Source of the DNA: Sphingomonas sp. LaA6.9 | GTDB taxonomy: Bacteria > Pseudomonadota > Alphaproteobacteria > Sphingomonadales > Sphingomonadaceae | NCBI RefSeq assembly: GCF_022601895.1 | Contig: NZ_JAKVIO010000003.1 | Span: 109,581 to 173,580 of the forward strand | Direction: 5' to 3' | DNA length: 64,000 bases | Shown here: positions 33,377 to 42,430 of the stretch, one piece after another | Position numbering within the stretch: the stretch's first letter is position 1 | Layout: each line of letters starts with the position of its first letter | Notes under the pieces: model-generated | The model's input: only the letters and a program-made list of their open reading frames with translations | Databases searched by the model: none | What the model was told of the DNA's origin: nothing | Position numbers and translations under genes: made by a program

Positions 33377-34134
33377 GTCACCTCTCCGCCGGCGATCGCG
33401 ATCGATTGACCGGTGACCGACTGGTTTTCGGGCAGGCAGAGCCAGGTCACCGCGCTCGCCACCTCCTCGGGCGCGATCAGGCGTTGCTGGGGATTGAATC
33501 GCGCAAGTTCGGCGCGCGCTTCTTCGGCGCTGCGCCCGGTTCTGGTGCGGATATTGGCCACCGCATCGGCAACGATATTGGTGTCCGTAAAGCCGGGACA
33601 CACCGCATTGGCGGTGACATTGGTGCGTGCCAGCTCTGCGGCGAGCGCGCGCATCAGCCCGATCGCGCCGTGCTTCGACGCGACATAGGGCGCGGTATAG
33701 GCATAGCCCTTAAGCCCCGCGGTGGACGCGACGGTCACGATGCGTCCCGCCGCTGCCTCGATCAGGTCGGGCAGGGCTGCCTGGCAGCAATGGAACAGCG
33801 CATCGAGGTTGATCGCCATCGTGCTGCGCCAGTTTTCGGACGTTACCTTGGCGAAGGGCGCGGCCGGCGCCGCCCCGGCGTTGTTGATGAGGATCGCAAT
33901 CGGGCCATGTGCTGCGCGCGCTGCGGCAAAAGCCGCATCAACCTGCTCGCGGCTGGTGATGTCGGCGGGCGCCACGCATGCATCTGCGATGCCGCCCGCG
34001 ACCGCCTCCAGCATATCGCGACGGCGGCCTACCAGCGTCAGTCTTGCGCCTTCGGCCGCCAGCGCTCGCGCGATCGCGGCACCTATGCCCGATCCGCCGC
34101 CCGTGACGAGTGCATGGATGTTGGTCAGTCGCAT
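33373..34134 (-). CDS. SDR-family dehydrogenase (3-hydroxyacyl-CoA dehydrogenase-like)
   Basis: A 253-residue short-chain dehydrogenase. The NAD-binding TGGGSGIG motif is at residues 11-18, NNAG near 87-90, and the catalytic Ser-Tyr-Lys set in [22 protein letters not shown]. The C-terminal [14 protein letters not shown] is standard. It starts one base after the monooxygenase stop and overlaps the MarR gene. It would oxidise a hydroxyacyl-CoA intermediate of the pathway. Confidence 0.88.
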   Translation of the reverse strand: MRLTNIHALVTGGGSGIGAAIARALAAEGARLTLVGRRRDMLEAVAGGIADACVAPADITSREQVDAAFAAARAAHGPIAILINNAGAAPAAPFAKVTSENWRSTMAINLDALFHCCQAALPDLIEAAAGRIVTVASTAGLKGYAYTAPYVASKHGAIGLMRALAAELARTNVTANAVCPGFTDTNIVADAVANIRTRTGRSAEEARAELARFNPQQRLIAPEEVASAVTWLCLPENQSVTGQSIAIAGGEVT

Positions 34135-34135
34135 A

Positions 34136-36439
34136 TCAGCCTTTCAGCGCCGTTTCCTGCTCGGCCGCCCGTTTGAGGTTGCGTGCGAGCTGGCTCATGC
34201 CGCCCAGATAATTGCGCGGCACTTTCACGCCACGATAGTCGTGCTGCGCGGCGGCGCGCAGTGTCCACATCGGATCGATCAGGTGCGGGCGGCCGAGCGC
34301 GACCAGATCCGCGCGTCCGGCAGCCAGAATCGAATTGGCGTGATCGGTCTCGAAGATATTGCCCACCGCCATCGTCGAGACGCGCGCCTCGTTGCGGATC
34401 TGGTCGGCAAAAGGCGTCTGGAACATGCGACCATAGACGGGCTTGCAATCCGCCCAGGTCTGTCCGGCGGACACATCGATCAGGTCCGCGCCGGCTTCGT
34501 GGAAGGCCTGCGCGATCTCGACCGCTTCGTCGGGCGTCACGCCCATATCGCCCATCCAGTCGGTCGCAGAAATACGTACCGACATAGGACGTTCGGAGGG
34601 CCAGGCCGCGCGCATCGCTGCGAACACCTCGAGCGGGAAGCGCAGCCGGTTTTCGAGGCTGCCGCCATATTCGTCGGTGCGCGTGTTCTGCAGCGGGGTG
34701 ATGAAGCTGGAGAGCAGATAGCCGTGCGCCGCATGCATCTCGATCATGTCGAAGCCCGCTTCGATTGCCATGCGTGTCGCCGCCACGAACTGGTCGCGCA
34801 CCATGTCCATGTCGGCGCGAGTCATCGGGCGCGGTATCTGGTTGGCGGGGCTCCAGGGCACGTTGGATGCCGCGATCAGCGGCCAGTTGCCCGTGTCCAG
34901 CGGTTCGTCCATGCCCTCCCAGCCGATCCTGGTCGACCCCTTCGATCCCGAATGGCCGAGCTGGAGGCAGATCTTCGCCGCGGTGTTCGCGTGGACGAAA
35001 TCGGTCACGCGTCTCCATGCCGCAACATGTTCGGGCGCGTACATGCCCGGGCAGCCCGGCGTGATCCGTCCTTCGGGCGAGACACAGGTCATCTCGGTAT
35101 AGACAAGCCCCGCGCCGCCCTGCGCCCGCACGCCATAATGCACCAGATGGAAATCGTCGGGGGTGCCGTCTTTCGCGCAGTACATCGCCATTGGCGAAAC
35201 GACGATGCGATTCTCCAGCGCCATCTCGCGCAGCCTGTATGGCGCGAACATCGGCGGCGCGGCCTTGTTGTTCGTACCACCGCGCGCCTGCGACTGGAAC
35301 CAGCGCTCGACGCTTTCGAGCCATTCCTTGTCGCGCAGCCGCAGATTCTCATGGCTGACGCGCTGCGACCGCGTCAGCAGCGAATAGGCGAACTGGATCG
35401 GTGCAAAGGGCAGGTAGCGGTCGAGCGTCTCGAACCATTCGGTCGAGTTGCGCGCGCTGTTCTGCAGCTTCAGGACTTCGACGCTGCGCTCGTCCTGATA
35501 TTCGGCGAGCGCCCGCACGCGGTCGAGGCCCGGGCGGTTGAGCACCTCGGCCAGCTTGATCGCGTCCTCCAGCGCCAGTTTCGTCCCCGATCCGATCGAG
35601 AAATGCGCGGTGTGCGCGGCATCGCCGAGCAGGATGATCTTGTCGTACGACCAGCGCGCGGTGATGATCCGGCGAAAACTGAGCCATGCCTGCGGACCGG
35701 GCAGATGCGTCGCGTTGGACATCAGCGCGTTGCCATCGAGATATTTGCCGAAGATCTGCTCGCACAGCGCGATCGCCTCGCGCTGGTCCATCTGGTCCAG
35801 ACCCAATCCGGTCCAGGTGTCGGGATCCATCTCGACGATGAAGGTGGAGAGATTGTCGTTGAAGCGATAGGCATGCGCCCACACCCAGCCCGCCCCGGTC
35901 TGTTCGAAGGCAAAGGTGAAGGCGTCGAAGACCTTGCGGGTGCCGAACCAGAAGAACTTGTTCCGCTTCATCTGGATATCGACGTCGAAATGCTCGGCAT
36001 AATGATTGCGAATGCGGCTGTTGGCACCATCCGCCGCGATCACAAGATCATAATCCGCCCAGTCGGCGAGATCGGGACTGGCTTCGTGCTCGAAATGCAG
36101 GCGGATCCCGAGATCGCGCGCGCGCTCCTGCAATATGGCGAGCAGCCGCTTGCGTCCGATGCCGATAAAGCCATGGCCCGACGACCGGATGCGCTCGCCG
36201 TGTATATGGACGTCGATATCGTCCCAGTGCGTGAATTCGTTGCGGATCGTTTCGCCACTCACCGGATCGTTCGCCATCAGATTCCCGACGGTCTGATCCG
36301 AAAAGACGACGCCCCAGCCAAAGGTGTCGTCAGCACGGTTGCGCTCGAACACATCGATCTCATGGCCCGCATCGCGCAGCTTCATCGATATCGCGAAATA
36401 GAGGCCCGCCGGTCCGCCGCCCAGGCATGCGATCTTCAT
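34136..36439 (-). CDS. Fused flavin monooxygenase / Old Yellow Enzyme: 2-aminobenzoyl-CoA (anthraniloyl-CoA) or salicylyl-CoA monooxygenase/reductase
   Basis: A 767-residue two-domain enzyme. Residues 1-385 are an aromatic hydroxylase with the FAD motif GGGPAG (7-12), the DG motif (AADGANS, about 136) and GDAAHT (272-277). Residues about 395-767 are an Old Yellow Enzyme-type FMN oxidoreductase ([14 protein letters not shown] region, [10 protein letters not shown]). This fusion is the known architecture of 2-aminobenzoyl-CoA monooxygenase/reductase and of bifunctional salicylyl-CoA 5-hydroxylase, which dearomatise a CoA-activated aromatic acid. The start at ATG 36439 follows AAGGA; an upstream TTG is possible. 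It heads the operon behind a MarR-type palindrome. Confidence 0.88.
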   Translation of the reverse strand: MKIACLGGGPAGLYFAISMKLRDAGHEIDVFERNRADDTFGWGVVFSDQTVGNLMANDPVSGETIRNEFTHWDDIDVHIHGERIRSSGHGFIGIGRKRLLAILQERARDLGIRLHFEHEASPDLADWADYDLVIAADGANSRIRNHYAEHFDVDIQMKRNKFFWFGTRKVFDAFTFAFEQTGAGWVWAHAYRFNDNLSTFIVEMDPDTWTGLGLDQMDQREAIALCEQIFGKYLDGNALMSNATHLPGPQAWLSFRRIITARWSYDKIILLGDAAHTAHFSIGSGTKLALEDAIKLAEVLNRPGLDRVRALAEYQDERSVEVLKLQNSARNSTEWFETLDRYLPFAPIQFAYSLLTRSQRVSHENLRLRDKEWLESVERWFQSQARGGTNNKAAPPMFAPYRLREMALENRIVVSPMAMYCAKDGTPDDFHLVHYGVRAQGGAGLVYTEMTCVSPEGRITPGCPGMYAPEHVAAWRRVTDFVHANTAAKICLQLGHSGSKGSTRIGWEGMDEPLDTGNWPLIAASNVPWSPANQIPRPMTRADMDMVRDQFVAATRMAIEAGFDMIEMHAAHGYLLSSFITPLQNTRTDEYGGSLENRLRFPLEVFAAMRAAWPSERPMSVRISATDWMGDMGVTPDEAVEIAQAFHEAGADLIDVSAGQTWADCKPVYGRMFQTPFADQIRNEARVSTMAVGNIFETDHANSILAAGRADLVALGRPHLIDPMWTLRAAAQHDYRGVKVPRNYLGGMSQLARNLKRAAEQETALKG

Positions 36440-36476
36440 GGGTCCGAATCCTTGCAAGGGTGCAAATCGCGAGGCG

Positions 36477-36504
36477 ATCCTACCTTCGCGCGGAGAAATT
36501 TCAA
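36477..36504 (-). promoter_or_regulatory. Predicted promoter of the aromatic-CoA operon
   Basis: Minus strand TTGAAA (36499-36504), 16-base spacer, TAGGAT (36477-36482), 38 bases before the first start codon. The -35 lies inside the right arm of the 30-bp palindrome, so bound repressor would block RNA polymerase. Confidence 0.5.
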
Positions 36505-36527
36505 GCTTAAAGCTTTAAGCTTGAAAT
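36498..36527. promoter_or_regulatory. Perfect 30-bp palindrome, probable MarR operator
   Basis: Each 15-base arm reads ATTTCAAGCTTAAAG and is exactly mirrored with no mismatch. It overlaps the predicted -35 of the monooxygenase operon, whose third gene is a MarR regulator. A perfect palindrome of this length in a GC-rich genome is very unlikely by chance. Confidence 0.75.
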
Positions 36528-36670
36528 ATATGGCGTGGGTGAAGGATTGCCTGACATGGCGCAAGCGGATGATCGCTGCCGGAGCATCCGGGAAACCGTT
36601 GGTGGGAAATTTCTGTTTGTGTCCGGGGAACTGTCAGCGCCGCCAGATCAAAAAGCACCATAATTCTATA

Positions 36671-36745
36671 TGGTGACCCCTACGGGAATCGAACCCGTGT
36701 TTCAGCCGTGAAAGGGCCGCGTCCTAACCGCTAGACGAAGGGGCC
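36671..36745 (-). tRNA. tRNA-Glu (anticodon TTC)
   Basis: The minus strand folds as a cloverleaf. The acceptor arm GGCCCCT pairs with AGGGGTC, the D arm contains TAGCGGTTAGGA, the anticodon loop is CTTTCAC with anticodon TTC, and the T arm is CGGGTTCGAATCCCG. The 3' CCA is encoded at 36671-36673. It lies between the monooxygenase operon and recJ, downstream of recJ on the same strand. Confidence 0.95.
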
Positions 36746-36809
36746 TGAGCCAGAGGCGCGCCATTACGGTCTTGCGCCCGCGGGGTCAAGGCTCGGGAGC
36801 GCTCTTTTT

Positions 36810-38591
36810 TCAATCAACCCATGCCGCATCGTCGATATGGAGTTCGGCCGCCGGGCGGCTGCCCCAGTCGTCGATCCGCGCGCGCCCCGCGATCCAGAGG
36901 CGACGGTCGCGCGGCGCGCCCAGCAGCGCCTGGCCGAGCGGCGTCTCGGCGGCGCGGAAGGCGACCGCCTTGATGCTGCGCCCGTCATCGCCCGCGACGA
37001 TCGCGCGGACATGACCGGTGCCGACGATATCGGCCTTGATGACGCGCACCGGTCCCGCGGCGACGCGGGGCGCGGGCCAGCCCATGCCATAAGGGCCGCC
37101 CGCCTCGAGCGCCTCGACAAGCGCGGGGGTGACGCCGCCGGGCGAGAGGACCGCGTCGAGCAGCAAAGCGCGCTCGCCCTGCGCGCGCGCGACATCGGCG
37201 GCGAGGCGTTCGTCGAGGAAATCCGCCAAGGCGTCGATGCGGTCGGCATTGACCGTCAGCCCCGCCGCCATGGCGTGGCCGCCGCCCGCGACGAGCAGGC
37301 CGCTGTCCTTGGCGGCGAGCACCGCACTGCCGAGGTCGACGCCGGCAATCGACCGGCCCGATCCCTTGCCCGTCCCGTCCGAATCGACCGCGATCACGAT
37401 GGCGGGGCGGCCGAGCTTTTCCTTCAGCCGGCCCGCGACGATGCCGATCACGCCTGGGTGCCAGCCATCGCCCGAGACGACCGCGACCGCGCGATTGCCC
37501 TGACCCAGCGCGACCTGCTCGGCGGCTTCCTGCACTGCGCCCTCGATGGCGCGGCGCTCCTCGTTCAGCCGGTCGAGTTCGGTGGCGATCTCCTCGGCCT
37601 CCGCCGGATCCTCGGTGGTGAGCAGGCGAACGCCGAGATCGGACTTGCCGACGCGGCCGCCCGCATTGATCCGCGGCCCGAGCGCGAAGCCCAGATCGGT
37701 CGCGGTCGGGGCGCGGTTGAGGCGCGCCGCGGCGATCAGCGCGTTGAGCCCGATATTGCGCCGCTGCCCCATCACCTTCAGCCCCTGTGCGACAAAGGCG
37801 CGGTTGAGGCCGCGGAGCGCCGCGACATCGGCGACGGTGCCGAGCGCGACAATGTCGAGCAGGTCGAGCAGGCGCGGCTCGGCGCGGTCGGCAAAATAGC
37901 CTTGCTGGCGCAGGCGGCGTAGCAGCGCGGCGCCGAGCAGAAAGGCGACGCCCACCGCGGCGAGATGGCCGTGCGCGGCACCTTCCTCCTCGTCGAGCCG
38001 GTTGGGGTTGACCAGCGCGTGCGCGGCCGGGAGCGCGCTCGCGCATTTGTGATGGTCGACGACAATGACGTCGACGCCCGCGGCCTTGGCCATGTCGAGC
38101 GCCTCGAAAGCCTGCGCGCCGCAATCGACCGTGACGATCAGTGACGAGCCCGCTTCTGCCAGGCGCACCAGCGCTTCGCCCGACGGTCCATAGCCTTCCA
38201 TCAGCCGATCGGGGATATAGGCCATCGCATCAAGGCCGAGTTCGCGCAGCAGGCGGATCAGCAATGCGGCAGACGTCGCTCCGTCGACATCGTAATCGCC
38301 GAAGATCGTGACCTTTTCCCGCGCGGCGATCGCACCGGCGAGCCGATCGGCCGCTCGGTCCATGTCACGGAAGATGGAAGGGTCGGGCATGAAGCCGCGG
38401 ATGCTGGGCGTACGGTGCGCCTCAAGCTCCTCGCGCGGGCAGCCGCGGGTGAGCAAGAGCTGGGTAACCAGATCGTCGGGCTGGAAATTTTCGTCGCGCG
38501 TGTCGGTGTGCATCCCGCGCCAGCGCCAGGGCTGACCGAGAATAGAATGGGTGACGTTGAAGACGGCGGGGGGCGGCATGGATTCGGTCAT
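36810..38591 (-). CDS. recJ: RecJ, single-stranded-DNA-specific exonuclease
   Basis: A 593-residue 5'-3' exonuclease of the DHH family. Metal-binding motifs are clear: GDYDVDGATS (98-107), VDCGAQ, VVDHHK (178-183), GTVADVA, and the DHHA1 motif GGHAMAAG in the C-terminal half, with a final OB-like domain. It acts in RecF-pathway recombination and mismatch repair. It keeps the hom-glpX-recJ neighbourhood, although here a winged-helix gene is inserted on the other strand. Confidence 0.95.
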   Translation of the reverse strand: MTESMPPPAVFNVTHSILGQPWRWRGMHTDTRDENFQPDDLVTQLLLTRGCPREELEAHRTPSIRGFMPDPSIFRDMDRAADRLAGAIAAREKVTIFGDYDVDGATSAALLIRLLRELGLDAMAYIPDRLMEGYGPSGEALVRLAEAGSSLIVTVDCGAQAFEALDMAKAAGVDVIVVDHHKCASALPAAHALVNPNRLDEEEGAAHGHLAAVGVAFLLGAALLRRLRQQGYFADRAEPRLLDLLDIVALGTVADVAALRGLNRAFVAQGLKVMGQRRNIGLNALIAAARLNRAPTATDLGFALGPRINAGGRVGKSDLGVRLLTTEDPAEAEEIATELDRLNEERRAIEGAVQEAAEQVALGQGNRAVAVVSGDGWHPGVIGIVAGRLKEKLGRPAIVIAVDSDGTGKGSGRSIAGVDLGSAVLAAKDSGLLVAGGGHAMAAGLTVNADRIDALADFLDERLAADVARAQGERALLLDAVLSPGGVTPALVEALEAGGPYGMGWPAPRVAAGPVRVIKADIVGTGHVRAIVAGDDGRSIKAVAFRAAETPLGQALLGAPRDRRLWIAGRARIDDWGSRPAAELHIDDAAWVD

Positions 38592-38763
38592 GCGCCTCTT
38601 AGCTTCACAAACTTCTCACAAAACGCCATGTGATTCACCCCGCCCGATCGCCGACCTGAAACTGCCCGGATCGATCATGGCAGAAGCAGCGCCTGTAGGA
38701 CAGGGTTTGCGCTTCGAAGCGTTGGTGAAGAGGCGTTCGCGACTGGCGAACGCCGCCGTTCGC

Positions 38764-38940
38764 TCAGCCGAGGGTCAGCATATAACTGTGCGACACGGCG
38801 TTGATCGGCGCGCCGCCGGTCACCGCAATATTCAGGAACAGGGCGGTGAGCGTGCCCGCGCAAATGGCGACGCTCATCCGGAGGCCGCGTCGCGTGACCA
38901 TACGCGGACCGCGCGCACTTCTCGTATCCAACATCCTCAT
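38764..38940 (-). CDS. Small membrane protein, 58 residues
   Basis: ATG at 38940 with AAGGGA just upstream encodes a 58-residue peptide with a basic N-terminus (TRSARGPRMVTRRGLR) and one hydrophobic segment (SVAICAGTLTALFLNIAV) ending in GGAPINAVSHSYMLTLG. The positive-inside pattern suggests a single-pass inner-membrane protein. I recognise no family. It is transcribed divergently from the winged-helix/TPR gene. A chance frame remains possible. Confidence 0.5.
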   Translation of the reverse strand: MRMLDTRSARGPRMVTRRGLRMSVAICAGTLTALFLNIAVTGGAPINAVSHSYMLTLG

Positions 38941-39223
38941 ATCCCTTCAGAAATTCTCTGTCTGGCCAAAAGGCGAACAGATGCCTGTCGCTGAACGCAG
39001 CGACCGAATCCCTCTCGCCAAGGCCGGAAATGCTCTGAATTTGGAGGGCCCTTTACAGTTTAACTCGCACCAAGTCGCGGGAGGAAAAATACGTACGATG
39101 GTTCGCCTTGCTGGCTCGCAATGGCCCATCCGGCTACGCATGAATGCGGTAAGGAAGTTCTGCGGCGGCGGCGCGGGAATGCGATCGAGCGGTCCTGCTG
39201 CCCAAGGGGCCCCGGCTTATGCG

Positions 39224-41227
39224 ATGATTCATCAGCGTTATCTGATTGCGGGCCCGATCAGGCTCGACACGCGCGACGAACGCCTCTGGTATCAAGGCCA
39301 GTCGGTCAGGCTGGGCGGCAAGGCGTTCGGTCTGCTGCGCGCGCTGATGGAGACGCCGGGCACGCTGGTGACCAAGGACACGTTGTTCGAGAGGGTTTGG
39401 CCGGGAGTCACGGTGTCGGACTCGGTGCTGACGACCGCGGTCAAGGAATTGCGTCAGGCCATTGGCGACGACGCGCGCACGCCGCGCGTGATTGAGACGG
39501 TCTATGGCAGGGGGTACCGCTTCCTTCCGCGTGTGGAGGAAAGCGATGATGCAGGGCCACTCGCACCGCCACCGCCACTGGTTGCGGAGACGCACTCGAC
39601 GATCCCGGTGCCCGATCCGCCTGCCGTTTCGCAGCGCACAGGCGCATCGCAGACCACGCAGGGTGGCGGCCGCGTCCGGCGGCGACCGGCCGCGCTGCTC
39701 GCCATCTTCGTGCTCGCGGTTCTCGCGCTGGTCATATGGCGTCCATGGGAGATGTGGCAGCGCGGCGGCAGCACAGCGGAGGCCGCGCTCTACCCCAAGT
39801 CGATCGCGGTGCTGCCCTTCGACGATCTGTCGTCGGGCGGCGATCAGGGTTGGTTTGCCGAGGGGCTGACCGAGGAGATTCTCAACAGCCTTGCGCGCAT
39901 TCCCGATCTGCATGTCGCTTCGCGCACCTCGGCGGCGGGGATGAAGCGCAAGGGCGCGGGCGTGACCGAGGCAGCGCGCGCACTGGGCGTTGCGCATATA
40001 TTGGAGGGTTCGGTGCGCCGCAGCGGCGGGCGCGTGCGCGTGACCGCACAACTGATCCGAGCATCGGACGGCTATCATCTCTGGTCGCAGAATTTCGACC
40101 GCGCCGAGCGCGACGTCATCTCGATCCAGGAAGAGACGGCCTTCGCGATCGCCTCTGCGCTCAAGACCGTCATGGATCCCGCGAAGCTCCGCGCGATGAC
40201 CGAAGCGGGGACGCGCTCGGTGGATGCCTATCAGGAATATCTGAGGGGCCTCGCATATGATCAGCGTCACCTGGATCTCGGCGAAATCGAATCCGCGCGA
40301 AAGGCGGCCGCGGCTTTTGAGCGCGCGCGCATGCTCGACCCCAATTTCGCGGCGGCACACTGGCAATCGGCGCAAAATTGGTTCGGACGCGCGACGCGCG
40401 TGGATTCGCAGGCTGGCGTGCAGGATGGGACGCCAGCCGAGCGGCTGGCGGGCTATATGACGCGCGTCGACGCTGCGATCGCCAATTCCAGGGATCCGGC
40501 AGACACGCTCAAATATCGTGCGGCGCGTGCATCGATGCAGCTTCGATTTCGCGAGGCGCTCAGGCTGCTGACCGCCTATCTGGAACTGCGGCCGCGTGAC
40601 ATCGATGGCTGGCAGGAAATGACCGATGTGTCGGCCTATGCCGGCGATCGTGCGGCGACCGCGAAGGCGGCCGAACGCATCCACGCGCTCTCGATCGAGA
40701 ATGGCAATCCGTTGTCGCGCGCGATCACCGCCTCGGTGATGGCATTGCAGTTCGACAAGGCGGCGGCGCGTGCGCGCGAGCAGCTGAAGCTGCGCCCCGA
40801 CAATGCGCTGATCCAGTATCAAGCGCATCGTGCCTTTTTGTGGGCCGGGCGCACCGACGAGGCACGGCGCATCCTGCCCAGGGTGCTGGCGGGCAAGCTG
40901 CCCGAAGACAATCGCCTGATGGCGCAGATGCGGCAAGCCTGCGCCGAGGGACGCCGCCCTGATGCCGAAGCGCTGGGGCGACGGATCGACGCACTGAGCG
41001 ACCCCAGCGTGAACCCGCGCTGGCTGTCGGCGATGCTGATCGGCGACCATGCGCGTGCCGACGCGCTGCTGCGTCCGCTCGACACGCCCGAGGGACTGCC
41101 GACGCTGATGCAGTTCATGATTTACCCGATGTTCGATGCGCGCCACTTCCCCCAGCTCAGCGCGAGACTGGCCGCGGATGGGGTGACGCCGATCCTCCCG
41201 GTAGCGGAGCCCTATGCGTGCAAATAG
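39224..41227 (+). CDS. CadC-like winged-helix regulator with TolB-like and TPR domains
   Basis: A 667-residue protein. Residues about 1-105 form an OmpR-type winged helix (LGGKAFGLLRALMETPGTLV, TVSDSVLTTAVKELRQAIGD, YGRGYRFLPRV). A membrane helix lies near 155-172 (PAALLAIFVLAVLALVIW). Then comes an adenylate-cyclase/TolB-like region (KSIAVLPFDDLSSGGDQGWF to LEGSVRRSGGRVRVTAQLIR) and a TPR-rich C-terminal half. Such proteins sense periplasmic or membrane signals while binding DNA. The start is uncertain: the frame is open far upstream, with ATGs at 39098, 39140 and 39179; 39224 begins the conserved part. Confidence 0.8.
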   Translation: MIHQRYLIAGPIRLDTRDERLWYQGQSVRLGGKAFGLLRALMETPGTLVTKDTLFERVWPGVTVSDSVLTTAVKELRQAIGDDARTPRVIETVYGRGYRFLPRVEESDDAGPLAPPPPLVAETHSTIPVPDPPAVSQRTGASQTTQGGGRVRRRPAALLAIFVLAVLALVIWRPWEMWQRGGSTAEAALYPKSIAVLPFDDLSSGGDQGWFAEGLTEEILNSLARIPDLHVASRTSAAGMKRKGAGVTEAARALGVAHILEGSVRRSGGRVRVTAQLIRASDGYHLWSQNFDRAERDVISIQEETAFAIASALKTVMDPAKLRAMTEAGTRSVDAYQEYLRGLAYDQRHLDLGEIESARKAAAAFERARMLDPNFAAAHWQSAQNWFGRATRVDSQAGVQDGTPAERLAGYMTRVDAAIANSRDPADTLKYRAARASMQLRFREALRLLTAYLELRPRDIDGWQEMTDVSAYAGDRAATAKAAERIHALSIENGNPLSRAITASVMALQFDKAAARAREQLKLRPDNALIQYQAHRAFLWAGRTDEARRILPRVLAGKLPEDNRLMAQMRQACAEGRRPDAEALGRRIDALSDPSVNPRWLSAMLIGDHARADALLRPLDTPEGLPTLMQFMIYPMFDARHFPQLSARLAADGVTPILPVAEPYACK

Positions 41228-41239
41228 GGGGCAGCTCCG

Positions 41240-41267
41240 TGTCATTCCCGCGAAAGCGGGAATGACA
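41240..41267. repeat. REP-like palindrome
   Basis: A perfect 12-bp inverted repeat, TGTCATTCCCGC and its complement, around a GAAA loop. The motif ATTCCCGC-GAAA-GCGGGAAT is a dispersed repetitive extragenic palindrome in many proteobacteria. It lies between two convergent genes and could also end transcription or stabilise 3' ends. Confidence 0.7.
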
Positions 41268-41287
41268 GGGGGAAGGCCGTCCAGGCC

Positions 41288-42262
41288 TTATTTTGCCTTG
41301 CGGTGCTCGCCCTTGACCCAGCGTACGGTGCCCGAGCTGGCGCGCATCACGACGCTTTCGGTCGTCATCAGGCCGCCGGGAAGGCGCTTGACGCCCTCGA
41401 GCAGCGAGCCGTCGGTGACGCCGGTTGCGGCGAAGATGCAGTCGCCCTTGGCGAGTTCGTTGAGGTCGTACACGCGGTCGAGATCCTCGATGCCCCATTT
41501 GCGCGCGCGGCCACGCTCATCGTCGTTGCGGAAGAGCAACCGGCCCTTGAACTGGCCGCCGACGCAGCGCAGCGCCGCCGCGGCGAGGACACCCTCGGGC
41601 GCGCCGCCCGATCCCATATACATGTCGATCGTGGTGTCGGGGTTGGTGGTCGCGATCACGCCCGCGACGTCGCCATCTGGGATCAGCATGATGCCGCAGC
41701 CGATGGCGCGCAGTTCGGCGATCAGCTTTTCATGGCGGGGCCGGTCGAGCACGCAGACGATGATGTCGGCCGGATTGACGCCCTTGGCCTTCGCCACCGC
41801 GGTGACATTGTCCTTCACAGACTTGTCGAGGTCGATGATGCCTTCGGGGTACCCCGGGCCGACCGCGAGCTTGTCCATATAGACATCGGGTGCGTTGAGC
41901 AGACAGCCTTCCTCGGCGATCGCGAGGACCGCGAGCGCGTTGGGCCCCGCCTTGGCGGTGATCGTGGTGCCCTCGAGCGGATCGAGCGCGATGTCGATCC
42001 GGGGACCGGTGCCCTGCGCGGTGCCGACCTTTTCACCGATATAGAGCATCGGCGCCTCGTCGCGTTCGCCCTCGCCGATGACGACGGTGCCATCCATGTA
42101 GAGTTCGTTGAGCGCGGCGCGCATCGCCTCGACAGCAGCGGCGTCGGCGGCCTTCTCGTCGCCGCGTCCGATCAGCTTCGACGCGGCGATCGCGGCGGCT
42201 TCGGTGACGCGCACCATTTCGAGCACCAGCACGCGATCGAGAATATGGCTTGCTTCCACCAT
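41288..42262 (-). CDS. glpX: GlpX, class II fructose-1,6-bisphosphatase
   Basis: A 324-residue metal-dependent phosphatase of gluconeogenesis. Characteristic blocks include AAAIAASKLIGRGDEKAADA, GTVVIGEGERDEAPMLYIGE, DIALDPLEGTTITAKAGPNA (the DPLEGTT metal/phosphate site) and DMYMGSGGAPEGVLAAAALR. Full length. It follows hom by 168 bases on the same strand, a neighbourhood seen in sphingomonads. Confidence 0.95.
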   Translation of the reverse strand: MVEASHILDRVLVLEMVRVTEAAAIAASKLIGRGDEKAADAAAVEAMRAALNELYMDGTVVIGEGERDEAPMLYIGEKVGTAQGTGPRIDIALDPLEGTTITAKAGPNALAVLAIAEEGCLLNAPDVYMDKLAVGPGYPEGIIDLDKSVKDNVTAVAKAKGVNPADIIVCVLDRPRHEKLIAELRAIGCGIMLIPDGDVAGVIATTNPDTTIDMYMGSGGAPEGVLAAAALRCVGGQFKGRLLFRNDDERGRARKWGIEDLDRVYDLNELAKGDCIFAATGVTDGSLLEGVKRLPGGLMTTESVVMRASSGTVRWVKGEHRKAK

Positions 42263-42430
42263 CGGTTCATCTTCCCCTGACTATGTCCTGTTGCGCGCGA
42301 TAGGCGAGGGGTGTTGCAATGTCGAGAAGGGCAGGCGCCGGAATTGTCGTTCTGACGCTGATTGCGACCGGTCGAACCGACGCACCGCCTTTGCCCCGCC
42401 GAGGTCCTTCCGGTTTCGCGTTGCCTGCCC

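Noticed and set aside
36505..36520. TTAA-N4-TTAA within the palindrome as a CtrA site
   Set aside because: CtrA boxes need TTAA-N7-TTAA; the spacing is four and the whole is explained by the 30-bp palindrome.
33722..36676. A 984-codon open frame on the plus strand across the monooxygenase gene
   Set aside because: It is antisense to a gene with unmistakable domains, its product is Arg/His/Asp-rich without motifs, and such frames arise from GC-rich codon bias.
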